From NCBI GenBank assembly GCA_040773385.1, contig JAXGWH010000004.1, forward strand, positions 1 to 64,000: a stretch of 64,000 bases of DNA. The letters are read 5' to 3'. Below the pieces are notes generated by a model that worked only from the letters and a program-made list of their open reading frames with translations, made no database searches and was not told the origin of the DNA. The translations under genes were made by a program, and so were the position numbers. This document shows, in pieces, positions 50,167 to 59,097 of this stretch (position 1 is its first letter; each line of letters begins with the position of its first letter). Source of the stretch: Aeriscardovia sp040773385 (GTDB lineage Bacteria > Actinomycetota > Actinomycetes > Actinomycetales > Bifidobacteriaceae).

Positions 50167-50859
50167 ATGCGGCATTACACAGTCCTCGTGACAGGTTTCG
50201 AGACACCCGAGGGAGGGGACGCGACGCTCTCCCCCACGACCATCACGGCCCGCCGGCTCGGCGGCGCCGACACGCTCGGACGTCTGCGCGCCAGGACGAA
50301 CCTCGATCTGGAGGTCGTCCCGGTGCTCCTGCCGCTCAGCTTCCGACGCGGCTGGCCGGCCCTCCGGCAGGCCATCGACGAGCACAGACCGTGCCTGACC
50401 GTGATCCTGGGCCACAAGGGCGGCATCCACGGGGTCACGCTCGAGCGCTCGGCCATCAACCGCATCCAGACCGACAAGCCGGACGACGACGGCGTCCAGC
50501 CGCTGCCCGGCTCCATCATCGAGAACGGTCCGGCCGCGTTCTGGACGCGCCTGCCGCTCTCCCGCGTGCTCTCCGCGTTCGCCGACGCGCACGTGCCGGC
50601 CTCGCTCTCCTCGGACGCCGGCACGTATGTGTGCAACATGCTTTTCTACCGACTGATGGACTTCTCCTCGAGGACCCCGGACCAGATGGGCGGGCTCATG
50701 TGCCTGCCGGACTTCTCCCGTCCCACGGAGGATGTGACGGCCGGGAAGGTGGGGCTGACGTCCGACCAGATGCTGACCGCCGGCGAGGAGCTCATCGCCA
50801 CCACGCTCGTCTACGAGCAGCGGGCGCTGGAGGAGAAAGAGGCGTCGCCCACGGCGTGA
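50167..50859 (+). CDS. pcp: Pyroglutamyl-peptidase I-like protein (catalytic His replaced)
   Basis: Family C15 peptidase that removes N-terminal pyroglutamate. The 230 residues show the frame: TVLVTGFETPEGGDATLSP, HKGGIHGVTLERSAINRI with Glu93, and SDAGTYVCNMLFYRLM with nucleophile Cys156. The catalytic His expected in a GFIH(I/V)P motif is Cys179 (GGLMCLP, codon TGC). It may therefore be inactive, or use another residue. The start ATG at 50167 has a GGTGGT site, not strong. A 22-base direct repeat covers the stop codon region. Confidence 0.88.
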   Translation: MRHYTVLVTGFETPEGGDATLSPTTITARRLGGADTLGRLRARTNLDLEVVPVLLPLSFRRGWPALRQAIDEHRPCLTVILGHKGGIHGVTLERSAINRIQTDKPDDDGVQPLPGSIIENGPAAFWTRLPLSRVLSAFADAHVPASLSSDAGTYVCNMLFYRLMDFSSRTPDQMGGLMCLPDFSRPTEDVTAGKVGLTSDQMLTAGEELIATTLVYEQRALEEKEASPTA

Positions 50860-50903
50860 GACGCGCCCCCTCGGTCCTGACGCGTCGCCCACGGCGTGAG
50901 ACG
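50842..50903. repeat. 22-base direct repeat at the pcp 3' end
   Basis: GCGTCGCCCACGGCGTGAGA plus two bases, CG, occurs at 50842-50863 and 50882-50903. The first copy holds the pcp stop codon and last four residues. It looks like a local duplication of 40 bases that reached past the gene end. Confidence 0.9.
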
Positions 50904-50908
50904 GCGTT

Positions 50909-51826
50909 TCAGACGGCCAGAACCGTATAGAACCGCCCGTCACGGCGGGTGTCGCCCGAGAGCGTGAACCCGCGGTACGAGTAGAAGCGCGTGTCCTCGA
51001 GCGTGCAGCACATCCGAGGCTGCCGGCCTGCGGTGACCACATCAACGATATGTCCGGGAACGACACCGGCCTGCGCGAGCTCGAGGCGGATCGCCCTGCC
51101 GAGGTCGACGCCAGGGCCGCCGAAGCGCGTCACCGTCGCGCAGCCCGGGAACCGCCGCCCGAACGCGCGGGCGATCTTCTCCCCTGTCTCGTAACAGTCG
51201 CCGCAGATGTGCGGCCCGATCCAGACGTGGATGTCCGACGCCTTCGAGCCTTTGGCGGCCATCGCGGCGATGACGGCGCCGGCGATGTCCTTCTCCGTGC
51301 CCAGTCGTCCGGAATGCGCCGCGGCGAAGACGCCGCGCACCCGGTCGGCGAACAGCAGCGGCACGCAGTCGCCGGTCAGGATGGCCAGCGCCACCCCGCG
51401 CCGGCCGGTCAGCAGCGCGTCCGCGTCGGTGCGGGCGAGCGGGGCGAGCGCGGCGTCCGTCACAGCTGGCAGATTGTCGAGGTCGACGACGCAGGCCGAG
51501 TGCACCTGGTGCAGACGTGCGACCGGCCGGCCGCACAGCCGCCGCAGCACGGCGAGATTGCGTGCCGCACGCTCCTCGTCATGTCCGGGCTCCTCGTCAT
51601 TCCCGGAATGCTGCTCGTGGCGCCGGGCGGTGGTCAGGCTGAGGTTGAAATCGCCGTGGTCCTCGGGCGAGGCCGCCGTGGTCGAGAAGGCGGAGAGGCC
51701 TTCCGCGGCGGCATCGAATCCGAGATCGGCCGGCATGAGCACAGACCGGTCGGGTGTGCCATTCGGACCCGCCGCCCTATCGGTGCCGGGCGCGGCATCT
51801 TCCCCGCCAAGGGACGTGCCGCTCAT
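50909..51826 (-). CDS. Multicopper-oxidase-fold purine nucleoside phosphorylase (LACC1/YfiH family)
   Basis: Proteins of this family phosphorolyse adenosine, inosine and methylthioadenosine and use a Zn or Cu site. The 305 residues show the family signatures: ARLHQVHSACVV, TGDCVPLLFAD, AAAHSGRLGTEKDI (usual HAGWRG changed to HSGRLG), IGPHICGDCYETGEKI and a late YSYRGFTLSGDTRRDGR. The first 95 residues are mostly unconserved and polar. Its ATG overlaps the aldo/keto reductase stop (ATGA), so translation is coupled. The substrate here is not known. Confidence 0.88.
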   Translation of the reverse strand: MSGTSLGGEDAAPGTDRAAGPNGTPDRSVLMPADLGFDAAAEGLSAFSTTAASPEDHGDFNLSLTTARRHEQHSGNDEEPGHDEERAARNLAVLRRLCGRPVARLHQVHSACVVDLDNLPAVTDAALAPLARTDADALLTGRRGVALAILTGDCVPLLFADRVRGVFAAAHSGRLGTEKDIAGAVIAAMAAKGSKASDIHVWIGPHICGDCYETGEKIARAFGRRFPGCATVTRFGGPGVDLGRAIRLELAQAGVVPGHIVDVVTAGRQPRMCCTLEDTRFYSYRGFTLSGDTRRDGRFYTVLAV

Positions 51827-52698
51827 GCCTGCTGCCCGTCGAGCAGGGCGAGCTCGTCGTCGGAAAGACGGAGCTCATCGGCTTTGAGCGAGTCGAGGAT
51901 CGTCGCCGGGCGGTGCGCGCCGGGGATGACGAACACATGCCCGCCCTGGGCGAGCTCCCAGGCGAGGATCACCTGCTGGCAGCTCACACCGTGCGCCGCG
52001 GCGACCTTCTTGAACGGCTCGAACTTGCTCGTGTCCACAGCCTTGCGGTAGCCGCCCAGCGGGCTCCAGCACACGAAGGCGAGGCCGAGCCTGCCGCACT
52101 CCTGCAGTGTGTCGAAGGTGGAACGGTAGACCGGCGAGAACTGGTTCTGCACGGCCACAAGGCGGTCGCCCAGAATTTTTCGCGCGATGCGGATCTGTTC
52201 GACGGAGGCATTGGAGACGCCGATCATGCGGGCCACGCCCTCGTCGGCGAGCTGCCTCATCGCCTCGATGGACTGGTCGTACGGCACCTTCGGGTCGGGA
52301 CGGTGAAAGTAGAGCAGGTCGATGGTATCGACGCCGAGGCTCTGCGCGCACTCCTTGCCCTGGCGCAGAAGCGTCTCGGGCCGTCCGTCCTGGCCCCAGG
52401 TGGGCACGCCGTCGGTGAAGTTGCGGTTGTGGCCCACCTTTGTGGCGACGAGCACGTCCTCGCGCGGTCCGTCCCATGTGGAGAGCGCCTCGCGCACGAG
52501 CCGTTCGTTCGCCTCCGGCTGCTTGCCGGACTCGTAGTACGCCCAGGCGGTGTCGAGCATGCGGCAGCCGGCGTCGAGGGCGGCATGGATGGTCTCGAGG
52601 CCCGTGTCGTGGCCGAGATTGTTCTCCAGCGAGAGGGGCATGCAGCCCAGCCCGATGGCGGTGGTGGTGTCCGTTCCGATGGTGCGTGTGAGTGCCAT
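51823..52698 (-). CDS. Aldo/keto reductase
   Basis: NADPH-dependent oxidoreductase of the AKR fold. From the ATG at 52698 (AAGGACAGGAAA site) it has 291 residues. Visible: GLGCMPLSLENN, catalytic Asp and Tyr in MLDTAWAYYESGKQPEANE, Lys in LVATKVGHNRNF, His in DLLYFHRPDPKVPYDQSI, and the C-terminal FVIPGAHRPATILD nucleotide region. The substrate cannot be deduced. It overlaps the YfiH-family gene by four bases and lies behind pnp after a terminator. Confidence 0.9.
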   Translation of the reverse strand: MALTRTIGTDTTTAIGLGCMPLSLENNLGHDTGLETIHAALDAGCRMLDTAWAYYESGKQPEANERLVREALSTWDGPREDVLVATKVGHNRNFTDGVPTWGQDGRPETLLRQGKECAQSLGVDTIDLLYFHRPDPKVPYDQSIEAMRQLADEGVARMIGVSNASVEQIRIARKILGDRLVAVQNQFSPVYRSTFDTLQECGRLGLAFVCWSPLGGYRKAVDTSKFEPFKKVAAAHGVSCQQVILAWELAQGGHVFVIPGAHRPATILDSLKADELRLSDDELALLDGQQA

Positions 52699-52784
52699 TT
52701 TCCTGTCCTTGTCGATGGTGGGGCGATGATCTTCCGCCGTCCAGTCTATCCGGCCTCGCTGCGCGGGATGGACGCGTGAGACAC

Positions 52785-52812
52785 AAAAAGGCCCGCCCGA
52801 AGGCGGACCTTT
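52785..52812 (-). terminator. Intrinsic terminator of pnp
   Basis: AAAGGCCCGCC / GGCGGACCTTT arms (one mismatch) around CGAA, followed on the minus strand by further T (five in total). It lies 85 bases behind the pnp stop and just upstream of the reductase gene. Confidence 0.8.
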
Positions 52813-52896
52813 CGATGCTTTTGCCGGTTCAGGGCCGGTCAATGACCGGTGCGCGGCCAGCCAGCGCCCAGAATCGGCGCCCGGAGTCGTCGGCGC

Positions 52897-55602
52897 TCAG
52901 TCGTCGTAGCGGCGACGCACGATGCGGCGGCGCGGACGCTGGCTGCGCTCCGAGCGGGCCTCGCGGTACTCGTGGTAGTCCTCATCGTCAAGATGGAACT
53001 CCTCGCGGCCGCGGCCGGCGGAACGGCGGCGGCGCGGACGAGCCTCGCGCCCGTCGCGCTCGGAACGGTCCGAGCGCTCGGAGCGGGAGCGCGACGGACG
53101 GCGGCCGGAGCGACGCGCATCGCGGCCCTCGTCCTCCTCATCCTCGTCGTCGTGACGGCGACGCGCCGAGCGGCGGCGCGGACGCTCGTCCTCGTCGTCA
53201 TCGTCCTCAAAGCGGCGGCGGTCGTCAGAGCGGCGGGAGCGGCGCGGACGATCCTCGAAATCGTCGTCCTCCTCGTCCTCGTCGCGATGGCGGCGCACCG
53301 GGCGGCGGCGATCGGAACGGCGCTCGTCCTGGTCATCGTCGTGGTCGTCATGGTCGTAGCGGCGGCCGCCACGGCGTGCGTCACGGCGCGGCTCGTCGTC
53401 CTCCTCGAAACCGGGGATGGCGAGCGAGATCTTGCCGCGGTCGTCGACGGACTGGACGACCACCTCGACGGTGTCGCCCTCCTTGAGCACGTCCTCGACG
53501 CGCTCGACGCGCTGGCCGTCGCGCAGATTGCGGATCTGCGAGATGTGCAGCAGGCCGTCCTGGCCCGGGGTGAGGTTGACGAACGCGCCGAACGACGTGG
53601 TCTTGACGACCTTGCCGTTGTAGCGCTCGCCCACCTGCGGGATGTGCGGGTTGGCGATCGAGTCGATGGTCTGGCGGGCCTTCTCGGCCGCGCCGCCGTC
53701 CTCGGAGGAGATGTAGATGGTGCCGTCGTCCTCCACGGTGATCTCGGCGCCCGTGTCCTCCTGGATCTGGTTGATCATCTTGCCCTTCGGTCCGATGACC
53801 TCGCCGATCTTGTCGACCGGCACGTGCGTGGTGAGGATGCGCGGCGCGTTGTCGCTCATCTCCGCCGGGCCGTCGATGCACTCGTTGATGACCTCGAGGA
53901 TGGTCATGCGGGCCTCGTGCGCCTGCTTGAGGGCGCCGGCGAGGATGTCCGCCGGGATGCCGTCGAGCTTGGTGTCGAGCTGCAGGGCGGTGATGAAGTC
54001 GGAGGTGCCGGCGACCTTGAAGTCCATGTCGCCGAACGCGTCCTCCGCGCCCTGGATGTCGGTGAGCGTCTTGTAGACGGTCTTGCCGTCCACCTCCTCG
54101 CTCATCAGGCCCATGGAGATGCCGGCGACCGGCGCCTTGAGCGGCACACCCGCATCGAGCAGAGAGAGCGTCGAGGCGCACACCGAGCCCATCGAGGTGG
54201 AGCCGTTGGAGCCGATGGCCTCGGACACCTGGCGGATGGCGTACGGGAAGTCCTCCTCGGAAGGCAGGACCGGCACGAGCGCGCGCTCGGCGAGGTTGCC
54301 GTGGCCGATCTCGCGGCGCTTGGGCGAGCCGATGCGGCCCGTCTCACCCGTGGAGAACGGCGGCATGTTGTACTGGTGGATGTACCGCTTCGTCTCCGGG
54401 CCGGAGAGGGCGTCGAGCTGCTGGCGCATCTTGAGCATGCCGAGGGTGGTGATGCCCAGGATCTGCGTCTCGCCGCGCTGGAAGAGCGCCGAGCCGTGCA
54501 CGCGCGGCACCACGTCCACCTCCGCGGAGAGGGTGCGGATGTCCTTGAGACCGCGGCCGTCCATGCGCTCGCCCTTCTCGAGCACACGGCGGCGCACGAT
54601 GGAGCGCTGCAGGTCCTTGAACGCGTTGCCGAGCTGGCGGTCGCGCTCGTCGTCGGCCATGTCCGGGAACTTCTCGGCGAGCTTGTCGGCCACGGAGTGC
54701 TTGATCTCGCGGATCTTCTCCTGGCGGGCGATCTTGTCGGGGATGACGAGGGCCGGGTCGAGATCCTTCTCGGAGAGGTCCTCGACGGCCTTGTAGAAGT
54801 CGTCGTCGTAGAGCGGGAAAAGCGGGAACTCGCGGGTGGGCTTGGACGCCTTCTTCTTCAGCTCGCTGATGGCCTCGCAGATGGTGCGGATGAACGGCTT
54901 GGCGGCCTCGATGCCCTCGGCCACGACGGTCTCGTCCGGCTTTGTGGCGCCCTCGTCGTAGATGAGGTGCCAGGCGTTCTTGCCGGCGCCCGCCTCGATC
55001 ATGGCGATGGCGACCTCGTTCTTGGAGGTGATGCGGCCGGCCACGGTCAGCTCGAACGTGGCCTTCTCGCGCTCGGACCAGCGCGGGAACGCGACCCACT
55101 GGCCGTCGATGAGGGCGAGCCTCACGCCGCCGACCGGGCCCTCGAACGGGATGCCGGAGATGGTGGTGGACGCCGAGGCGGCGTTGAGGGCGATCAGATC
55201 ATACGAATCGTCCGGATCGATCGACAGCACGGTGGCCACGACCTGCACCTCGTTGCGCAGGGTGTGCGGGAACAGCGGGCGCAACGGGCGGTCGATCACA
55301 CGGCAGGCGAGGATCGCCTCGGTGGACGGCCTGCCCTCGCGGCGGAAGAAGGAGCCCGGGATCTTGCCCGCGGCGTACATTTTCTCCTGCACATCGACGG
55401 TCAGCGGGAAGAAGTCGTAGTTCTCCTTCGGGGTGTGGCCGGCGGTGGTGGTCGACAGGATCATGGAATCGTTGTCAAGATACGCGGCGACGGCCCCATC
55501 GGCCTGCTGCGCGAGGCGTCCGGTCTCGAAGCGCAGCGTGCGCCTGCCGAACCTGCCATTATCAATGACCGCCTCAACGGCGGTGATATCGGGACCCTCC
55601 AC
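52897..55602 (-). CDS. pnp: Polyribonucleotide nucleotidyltransferase (PNPase)
   Basis: Phosphorolytic 3'-5' exoribonuclease and tail synthase. The GTG at 55602 has a strong AAGGAGGAACCC site. The 901 residues contain two RNase PH-type halves (FFRREGRPSTEAILACRVID; RVHGSALFQRGETQILGIT with the active-site Asp region DFKVAGTSDFITALQLDTK), a KH domain (IGEVIGPKGKMINQIQEDTG) and an S1 domain (GKVVKTTSFGAFVNLTPGQD). After about residue 735 comes a 165-residue tail of Arg/Asp/Glu/Ser clusters (RRSDRRRPVRRHRDEDEEDD). Such tails occur in actinobacterial PNPases and may bind RNA or partners. rpsO is upstream, as in most bacteria. Confidence 0.97.
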   Translation of the reverse strand: MEGPDITAVEAVIDNGRFGRRTLRFETGRLAQQADGAVAAYLDNDSMILSTTTAGHTPKENYDFFPLTVDVQEKMYAAGKIPGSFFRREGRPSTEAILACRVIDRPLRPLFPHTLRNEVQVVATVLSIDPDDSYDLIALNAASASTTISGIPFEGPVGGVRLALIDGQWVAFPRWSEREKATFELTVAGRITSKNEVAIAMIEAGAGKNAWHLIYDEGATKPDETVVAEGIEAAKPFIRTICEAISELKKKASKPTREFPLFPLYDDDFYKAVEDLSEKDLDPALVIPDKIARQEKIREIKHSVADKLAEKFPDMADDERDRQLGNAFKDLQRSIVRRRVLEKGERMDGRGLKDIRTLSAEVDVVPRVHGSALFQRGETQILGITTLGMLKMRQQLDALSGPETKRYIHQYNMPPFSTGETGRIGSPKRREIGHGNLAERALVPVLPSEEDFPYAIRQVSEAIGSNGSTSMGSVCASTLSLLDAGVPLKAPVAGISMGLMSEEVDGKTVYKTLTDIQGAEDAFGDMDFKVAGTSDFITALQLDTKLDGIPADILAGALKQAHEARMTILEVINECIDGPAEMSDNAPRILTTHVPVDKIGEVIGPKGKMINQIQEDTGAEITVEDDGTIYISSEDGGAAEKARQTIDSIANPHIPQVGERYNGKVVKTTSFGAFVNLTPGQDGLLHISQIRNLRDGQRVERVEDVLKEGDTVEVVVQSVDDRGKISLAIPGFEEDDEPRRDARRGGRRYDHDDHDDDQDERRSDRRRPVRRHRDEDEEDDDFEDRPRRSRRSDDRRRFEDDDDEDERPRRRSARRRHDDEDEEDEGRDARRSGRRPSRSRSERSDRSERDGREARPRRRRSAGRGREEFHLDDEDYHEYREARSERSQRPRRRIVRRRYDD

Positions 55603-55670
55603 GGGTTCCTCCTTTGCTTCCGGGCGCCCCCTCCCCTCCCGGGGTCATCGATGCTGGGGGACGCGGCTAT

Positions 55671-55703
55671 AAAAAAGCCCGAGCACGCGTATGGTGCCCG
55701 GGC
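55671..55703 (-). terminator. Intrinsic terminator between rpsO and pnp
   Basis: GCCCGAGCAC (55677-55686) and GTGCCCGGGC (55694-55703) pair around GCGTATG with one mismatch, followed on the minus strand by six T. It starts six bases behind the rpsO stop. Confidence 0.92.
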
Positions 55704-55709
55704 ACAATC

Positions 55710-55979
55710 TCAGTGGCGCAGACCGAGGCGCTTGATGAGCGAGCGGTAGCGGTTGATGTCGACCTTGGTCAGATAGTCGAGCAGACGACGGCGCTTGCCG
55801 ATCAGGAGCAGAAGACCACGGTTGGAGTGGTAGTCATGCTTGTGGTTCTTCATGTGCTCGGTCAGGTTGTTGATGCGGTTCGTCAGAAGGGCGATCTGCA
55901 CCTCGGGGGAGCCGGTGTCGCCCTCGTGGGTGGCGTATTCCTTGATGATGGACTGCTTTTCCTCGCTGCTGAGAGCCAT
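55710..55979 (-). CDS. rpsO: Small ribosomal subunit protein S15
   Basis: S15 binds the central domain of 16S rRNA and forms bridge B4. The ATG at 55979 (GGAGGGGCCC site) gives the standard 89 residues: MALSSEEKQSIIKEYATHEG, VQIALLTNRINNLTEHMKNH, DYHSNRGLLLLIGKRRRLLD and ending IKRLGLRH. It is followed directly by a terminator, so pnp probably has its own promoter or relies on read-through. The long upstream gap to 56094 has no gene that I can see. Confidence 0.98.
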   Translation of the reverse strand: MALSSEEKQSIIKEYATHEGDTGSPEVQIALLTNRINNLTEHMKNHKHDYHSNRGLLLLIGKRRRLLDYLTKVDINRYRSLIKRLGLRH

Positions 55980-56094
55980 GGGCCCCTCCTTGCTTGCTGC
56001 GCGGTGCGACTGCCCTTGTGGCAGCGCGCTGTTTATCCGCGGGCGGTACACGCCAAGAGATCACTCTACCGGCGGCCCTGACAATTGCCGCGTC

Positions 56095-56781
56095 TCAGCC
56101 GATCATGGTGAGCAGCCCGCCGAACAGCACGATAAGGATGGCGGCGAGCTCGAGCACGAGGTACTCGCACAGCGCCGCGGGTGCCGAGGTGAGGAAGTCC
56201 GCCGGCGAGCCGGGCCGGACGAACAGCAGCAGGACGATGTAAAGCAGCCCGAAGGCGAGCGCCGCCACCACGGAGGCGAGGATGCCGAAGTTGATGGCGT
56301 TGGCATAGATGGCCCGCGACTGGAAGACGACGAACGTGGAGCTCCAGAAATTCCATTTGAGCAGGGCGATGCCGGCGAGGAACTGCTCGATGACGAACAG
56401 GACGAGCGTCCACCACAGGCCGGAGCGGCGGTGACGGTAGGAGATGACGGCCACGGTGAGGCTGATCCAGGCGAGCGTGACGTCCATCCAGGCGATGAGC
56501 GCGAGCCCACGCGGGTCGAAGAGGGCGTAGACGCAGATGAGCTCGTCCGTGCGCGAGACGGCGATCCACCGTCCCAGGGCGTACGGGGCGAGCGCGGCGA
56601 TGAGGAACAGGACGATGCCCACGACCACGCGCACGGGGTGGCTCGCCTGGTGGTGCGACTCGGCCAGCGAGAGGGAGTCGTGCAGTGTGTGCACGGACTC
56701 CTCCTGCATGAGCGAGAGGCCCTCGGCGCGCGCCTGGTCCTCCAGCCGCCGCCGGGTGTCGTCATCCTGTTTTTCGGTCAT
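56095..56781 (-). CDS. Membrane protein, about five segments, function unknown
   Basis: A 228-residue protein I do not recognise. The first 48 residues are polar; then segments VRVVVGIVLFLIAALAPYAL, LALIAWMDVTLAWISLTVAV, LWWTLVLFVIEQFLAGIALL, ILASVVAALAFGLLYIVLLL and YLVLELAAILIVLFGGLLTM. There is no export signal or obvious catalytic loop. The ATG lies just behind the pullulanase stop, so it is likely transcribed with that cluster. Confidence 0.72.
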   Translation of the reverse strand: MTEKQDDDTRRRLEDQARAEGLSLMQEESVHTLHDSLSLAESHHQASHPVRVVVGIVLFLIAALAPYALGRWIAVSRTDELICVYALFDPRGLALIAWMDVTLAWISLTVAVISYRHRRSGLWWTLVLFVIEQFLAGIALLKWNFWSSTFVVFQSRAIYANAINFGILASVVAALAFGLLYIVLLLFVRPGSPADFLTSAPAALCEYLVLELAAILIVLFGGLLTMIG

Positions 56782-56782
56782 G

Positions 56783-59023
56783 TCAGCGCGCCGAGACCTG
56801 CGGGGCCGAGGAGAGGATCGTCACCGACAGCGGCGGCACGCGGAACGTGCCCGAGACGGAGACGGGCCGGGCGTGCGAGAGGTCGAAACCGGGCACCTGG
56901 CTCTCCTCGGGGAGGTGATGCACGGACACGCGCGTGAGCCGGTGGGCGGGGGCGGAACCCGCGTCCGAGGCGCCGGTCAGCAGCGCATCGTCGATGGTCG
57001 AGTCGAACGCCACACGCCCGTACACGCCGTCCGGCAAGGCGGGCACGGCGGTCCACGCGTCGTTGGCGTTGAGGATGACGGTGAACGTGGCGATGTTGTC
57101 CCACACCTGCCAGGCGATGAGCCCGTCGGCGGCGGTGAGCACCGAGCTGTGCGAGTTGATGCGCCGGTAGGAGGAGCGGCGGAACGCGGCCACGCGGGCG
57201 CGCAGGGCGAACAGCGAGCGCATGAAGGTGACGCAGTCGGAGAGGATCTCCTGGTCCTGGCGGTCCCAGTCGACGGCGTTCATGGTGTCGGAGGTGTTGT
57301 AGCTGTTGCCCTCGCCGTCCTTGGAGGAGAGGAACTCCTGGCCGAGCTCGATCTCGGGCACGCCCTGGGCGAGCACGGCGGCGGCCTCGGCGATCTTGGC
57401 CATGCGGGCCACGCGGTCGAGGTCCGCGCCCGCGAGGTGGCGCACGGAGCGCTCCCCCGTCAGCCGCACGAGCCGGCCGTCCTCGCCGCGCTCGACGCCG
57501 TAGCCCAGGGAGGTGGCGATCTTGTCGAAGAGGGTCATGCCGTCGTGGATCTGCACGTACTGCTGCACCTGGCTCGCGTCGGCGTAATGCGTGGGCGCGG
57601 GCAGGGCGCGCAGGATCTCACGGTCCTGGGTGGGCTGGCAGCCCAGCAGGTTGTAGGCCACGAGCCGCTCGGTGCCCTTCTGCCCGGAGGCGAAGCCAGG
57701 CCCGTCGAAGAAGCCGGCCCACGACTGGCCTTTGACGGCGTCGCGCAGCGAGTCGTTGAAGAAGCCGACGGTGGAGTCGGTGTTGGTGCGCCGGCCCTCA
57801 CGGTTGTCGAGGCGGAACGCCTGCGACTGCACGGTCATCATGCTCTCGGGCAGGTCGGCGCCGTGGTCCCAGCCCTCGCCGTAGCAGAGCATGGTGGGGT
57901 CGACGGAGTCAAGCAGGTCGCGCACGGCGTTCATCGTATCCACGTCGATCAGGCCCATGATGTCGAAGCGGAAGCCGTCGAGACGGAAGTTCGTCAGCCA
58001 GTAGCGGATGGAGTCGAGCAGGTATTTGCGGGCCATCGGCCGCTCGCTGGCGAAGTCGTTGCCGCAGCGCGAGTGCGAGGTGAGCACCCCGTCCTTTGTG
58101 CGGAAGAAATAGCCGGGCACGGTGAGGGCGAGCGGGTGGCTCTCCAGCGAGTAGACGTGGTTGTACACCACGTCCATCACCACGCGCAGGCCGGCCTTGT
58201 GCAGGGCGCGGACCATGAGTTTCGCCTCGCGGATGCGGCACGCGGGGTCTGCCGGGTCGGTGGCGAGGGAGCCTTCGGGAACGTTCCAGTTGAGGGGATC
58301 GTAGCCCCAGTTGTAGTTGTCGTCGGAGAGCGGGCGGGCCTCGTCCACGCTCGCGAAATCGTAGATGGGCATGAGCTGGACGTGGGTGATGCCCAGGTCG
58401 GCCAGATAGTCGAGGCCGGTGGGGCTGCCCGCGGCGGTGTGCGTGCCGTGCTCGGTGAGACCGAGGAACTTGCCGCGCCAGCCCGGTTTGACGCCCGAGC
58501 TGGGGCTGATGGTGGCGTCGCGCACCGACAGCTCGGCGATGATGGCGTCGGTGGGACGGGTGGAGAAGGCGGGCATGCGCGCAAAGTCGGCGACCTCGAC
58601 GCTCTGGGGGTCGAGGACCACGGAGCGGTGCCCGTTGATGACGGCCGCGGTGGCGTATGGGTCGGGCGAGACGGAGGTGCGCCCCCTGCCGAAGTCGAGC
58701 CTGTAGTCGTAGGCCCAGCCCTTGAGGTCCTCGGGCACGGTGAGCGACCAGACGCCCGCCTCCTGCCCCTGCCAGCGGCGCATGGGCACCGAGCGTGTCA
58801 GCGGCGCGTCGGCGCGACGGCTGTCAGAGTAGAGGTCGAGCGTGACGGAGAGCGCGGTGGGCGCCCACAGGCGGAACGTGGAGGCGTCGGGCATGTAGGC
58901 CACGCCCAGGTCGTCGCCGTCGTAATCGTATTCCTCGTCAAACTGCGCGAACGGCATCACCGTGCCATCGGCCAGCTCGATGCCGTCGTCGTGCAACGTG
59001 AAGTCCTTCAGTGTGAAAGCCAT
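56783..59023 (-). CDS. pulA: Type I pullulanase (GH13)
   Basis: Cleaves alpha-1,6 bonds in pullulan, limit dextrins and glycogen. The 746 residues have an N-terminal CBM48-like domain (LGVAYMPDASTFRLWAPTAL), the type I hallmark YNWGYDP, then the catalytic barrel: VMDVVYNHVYS, DGFRFDIMGLID with nucleophile Asp354, YGEGWDHGADL with the acid/base Glu, and IHDGMTLFDKI. There is no signal peptide, so it is cytoplasmic and probably degrades stored or imported glucan. The ATG at 59023 follows AAAGGAC; the leader has three CTTCCAGAAA copies. It precedes the 228-residue membrane protein. Confidence 0.94.
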   Translation of the reverse strand: MAFTLKDFTLHDDGIELADGTVMPFAQFDEEYDYDGDDLGVAYMPDASTFRLWAPTALSVTLDLYSDSRRADAPLTRSVPMRRWQGQEAGVWSLTVPEDLKGWAYDYRLDFGRGRTSVSPDPYATAAVINGHRSVVLDPQSVEVADFARMPAFSTRPTDAIIAELSVRDATISPSSGVKPGWRGKFLGLTEHGTHTAAGSPTGLDYLADLGITHVQLMPIYDFASVDEARPLSDDNYNWGYDPLNWNVPEGSLATDPADPACRIREAKLMVRALHKAGLRVVMDVVYNHVYSLESHPLALTVPGYFFRTKDGVLTSHSRCGNDFASERPMARKYLLDSIRYWLTNFRLDGFRFDIMGLIDVDTMNAVRDLLDSVDPTMLCYGEGWDHGADLPESMMTVQSQAFRLDNREGRRTNTDSTVGFFNDSLRDAVKGQSWAGFFDGPGFASGQKGTERLVAYNLLGCQPTQDREILRALPAPTHYADASQVQQYVQIHDGMTLFDKIATSLGYGVERGEDGRLVRLTGERSVRHLAGADLDRVARMAKIAEAAAVLAQGVPEIELGQEFLSSKDGEGNSYNTSDTMNAVDWDRQDQEILSDCVTFMRSLFALRARVAAFRRSSYRRINSHSSVLTAADGLIAWQVWDNIATFTVILNANDAWTAVPALPDGVYGRVAFDSTIDDALLTGASDAGSAPAHRLTRVSVHHLPEESQVPGFDLSHARPVSVSGTFRVPPLSVTILSSAPQVSAR

Positions 59024-59034
59024 CAGGCCCGTCC

Positions 59035-59079
59035 TTTCTGGAAGTCTCTGGTCACGTTTCTGGAAGCCGTTTCTGGAAG
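59035..59079. repeat. Three copies of TTTCTGGAAG in the pulA leader
   Basis: TTTCTGGAAG at 59035, 59057 and 59070 (CTTCCAGAAA on the minus strand). The copy nearest the start codon is continuous with the AAAGGAC ribosome site. This may be a regulatory array or a duplicated leader segment; spacings are 22 and 13 bases. Confidence 0.85.
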
Positions 59080-59097
59080 CCGGTGGTCATGGGGCCG

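Noticed and set aside
52900..53400. Possible repeat array or mobile element in the pnp 3' end
   Set aside because: The short repeats code for the charged tail of PNPase in one continuous frame; no inverted ends or transposase.
52849..55749. 966-residue open frame opposite pnp
   Set aside because: Antisense mirror of pnp; no independent coding signal.
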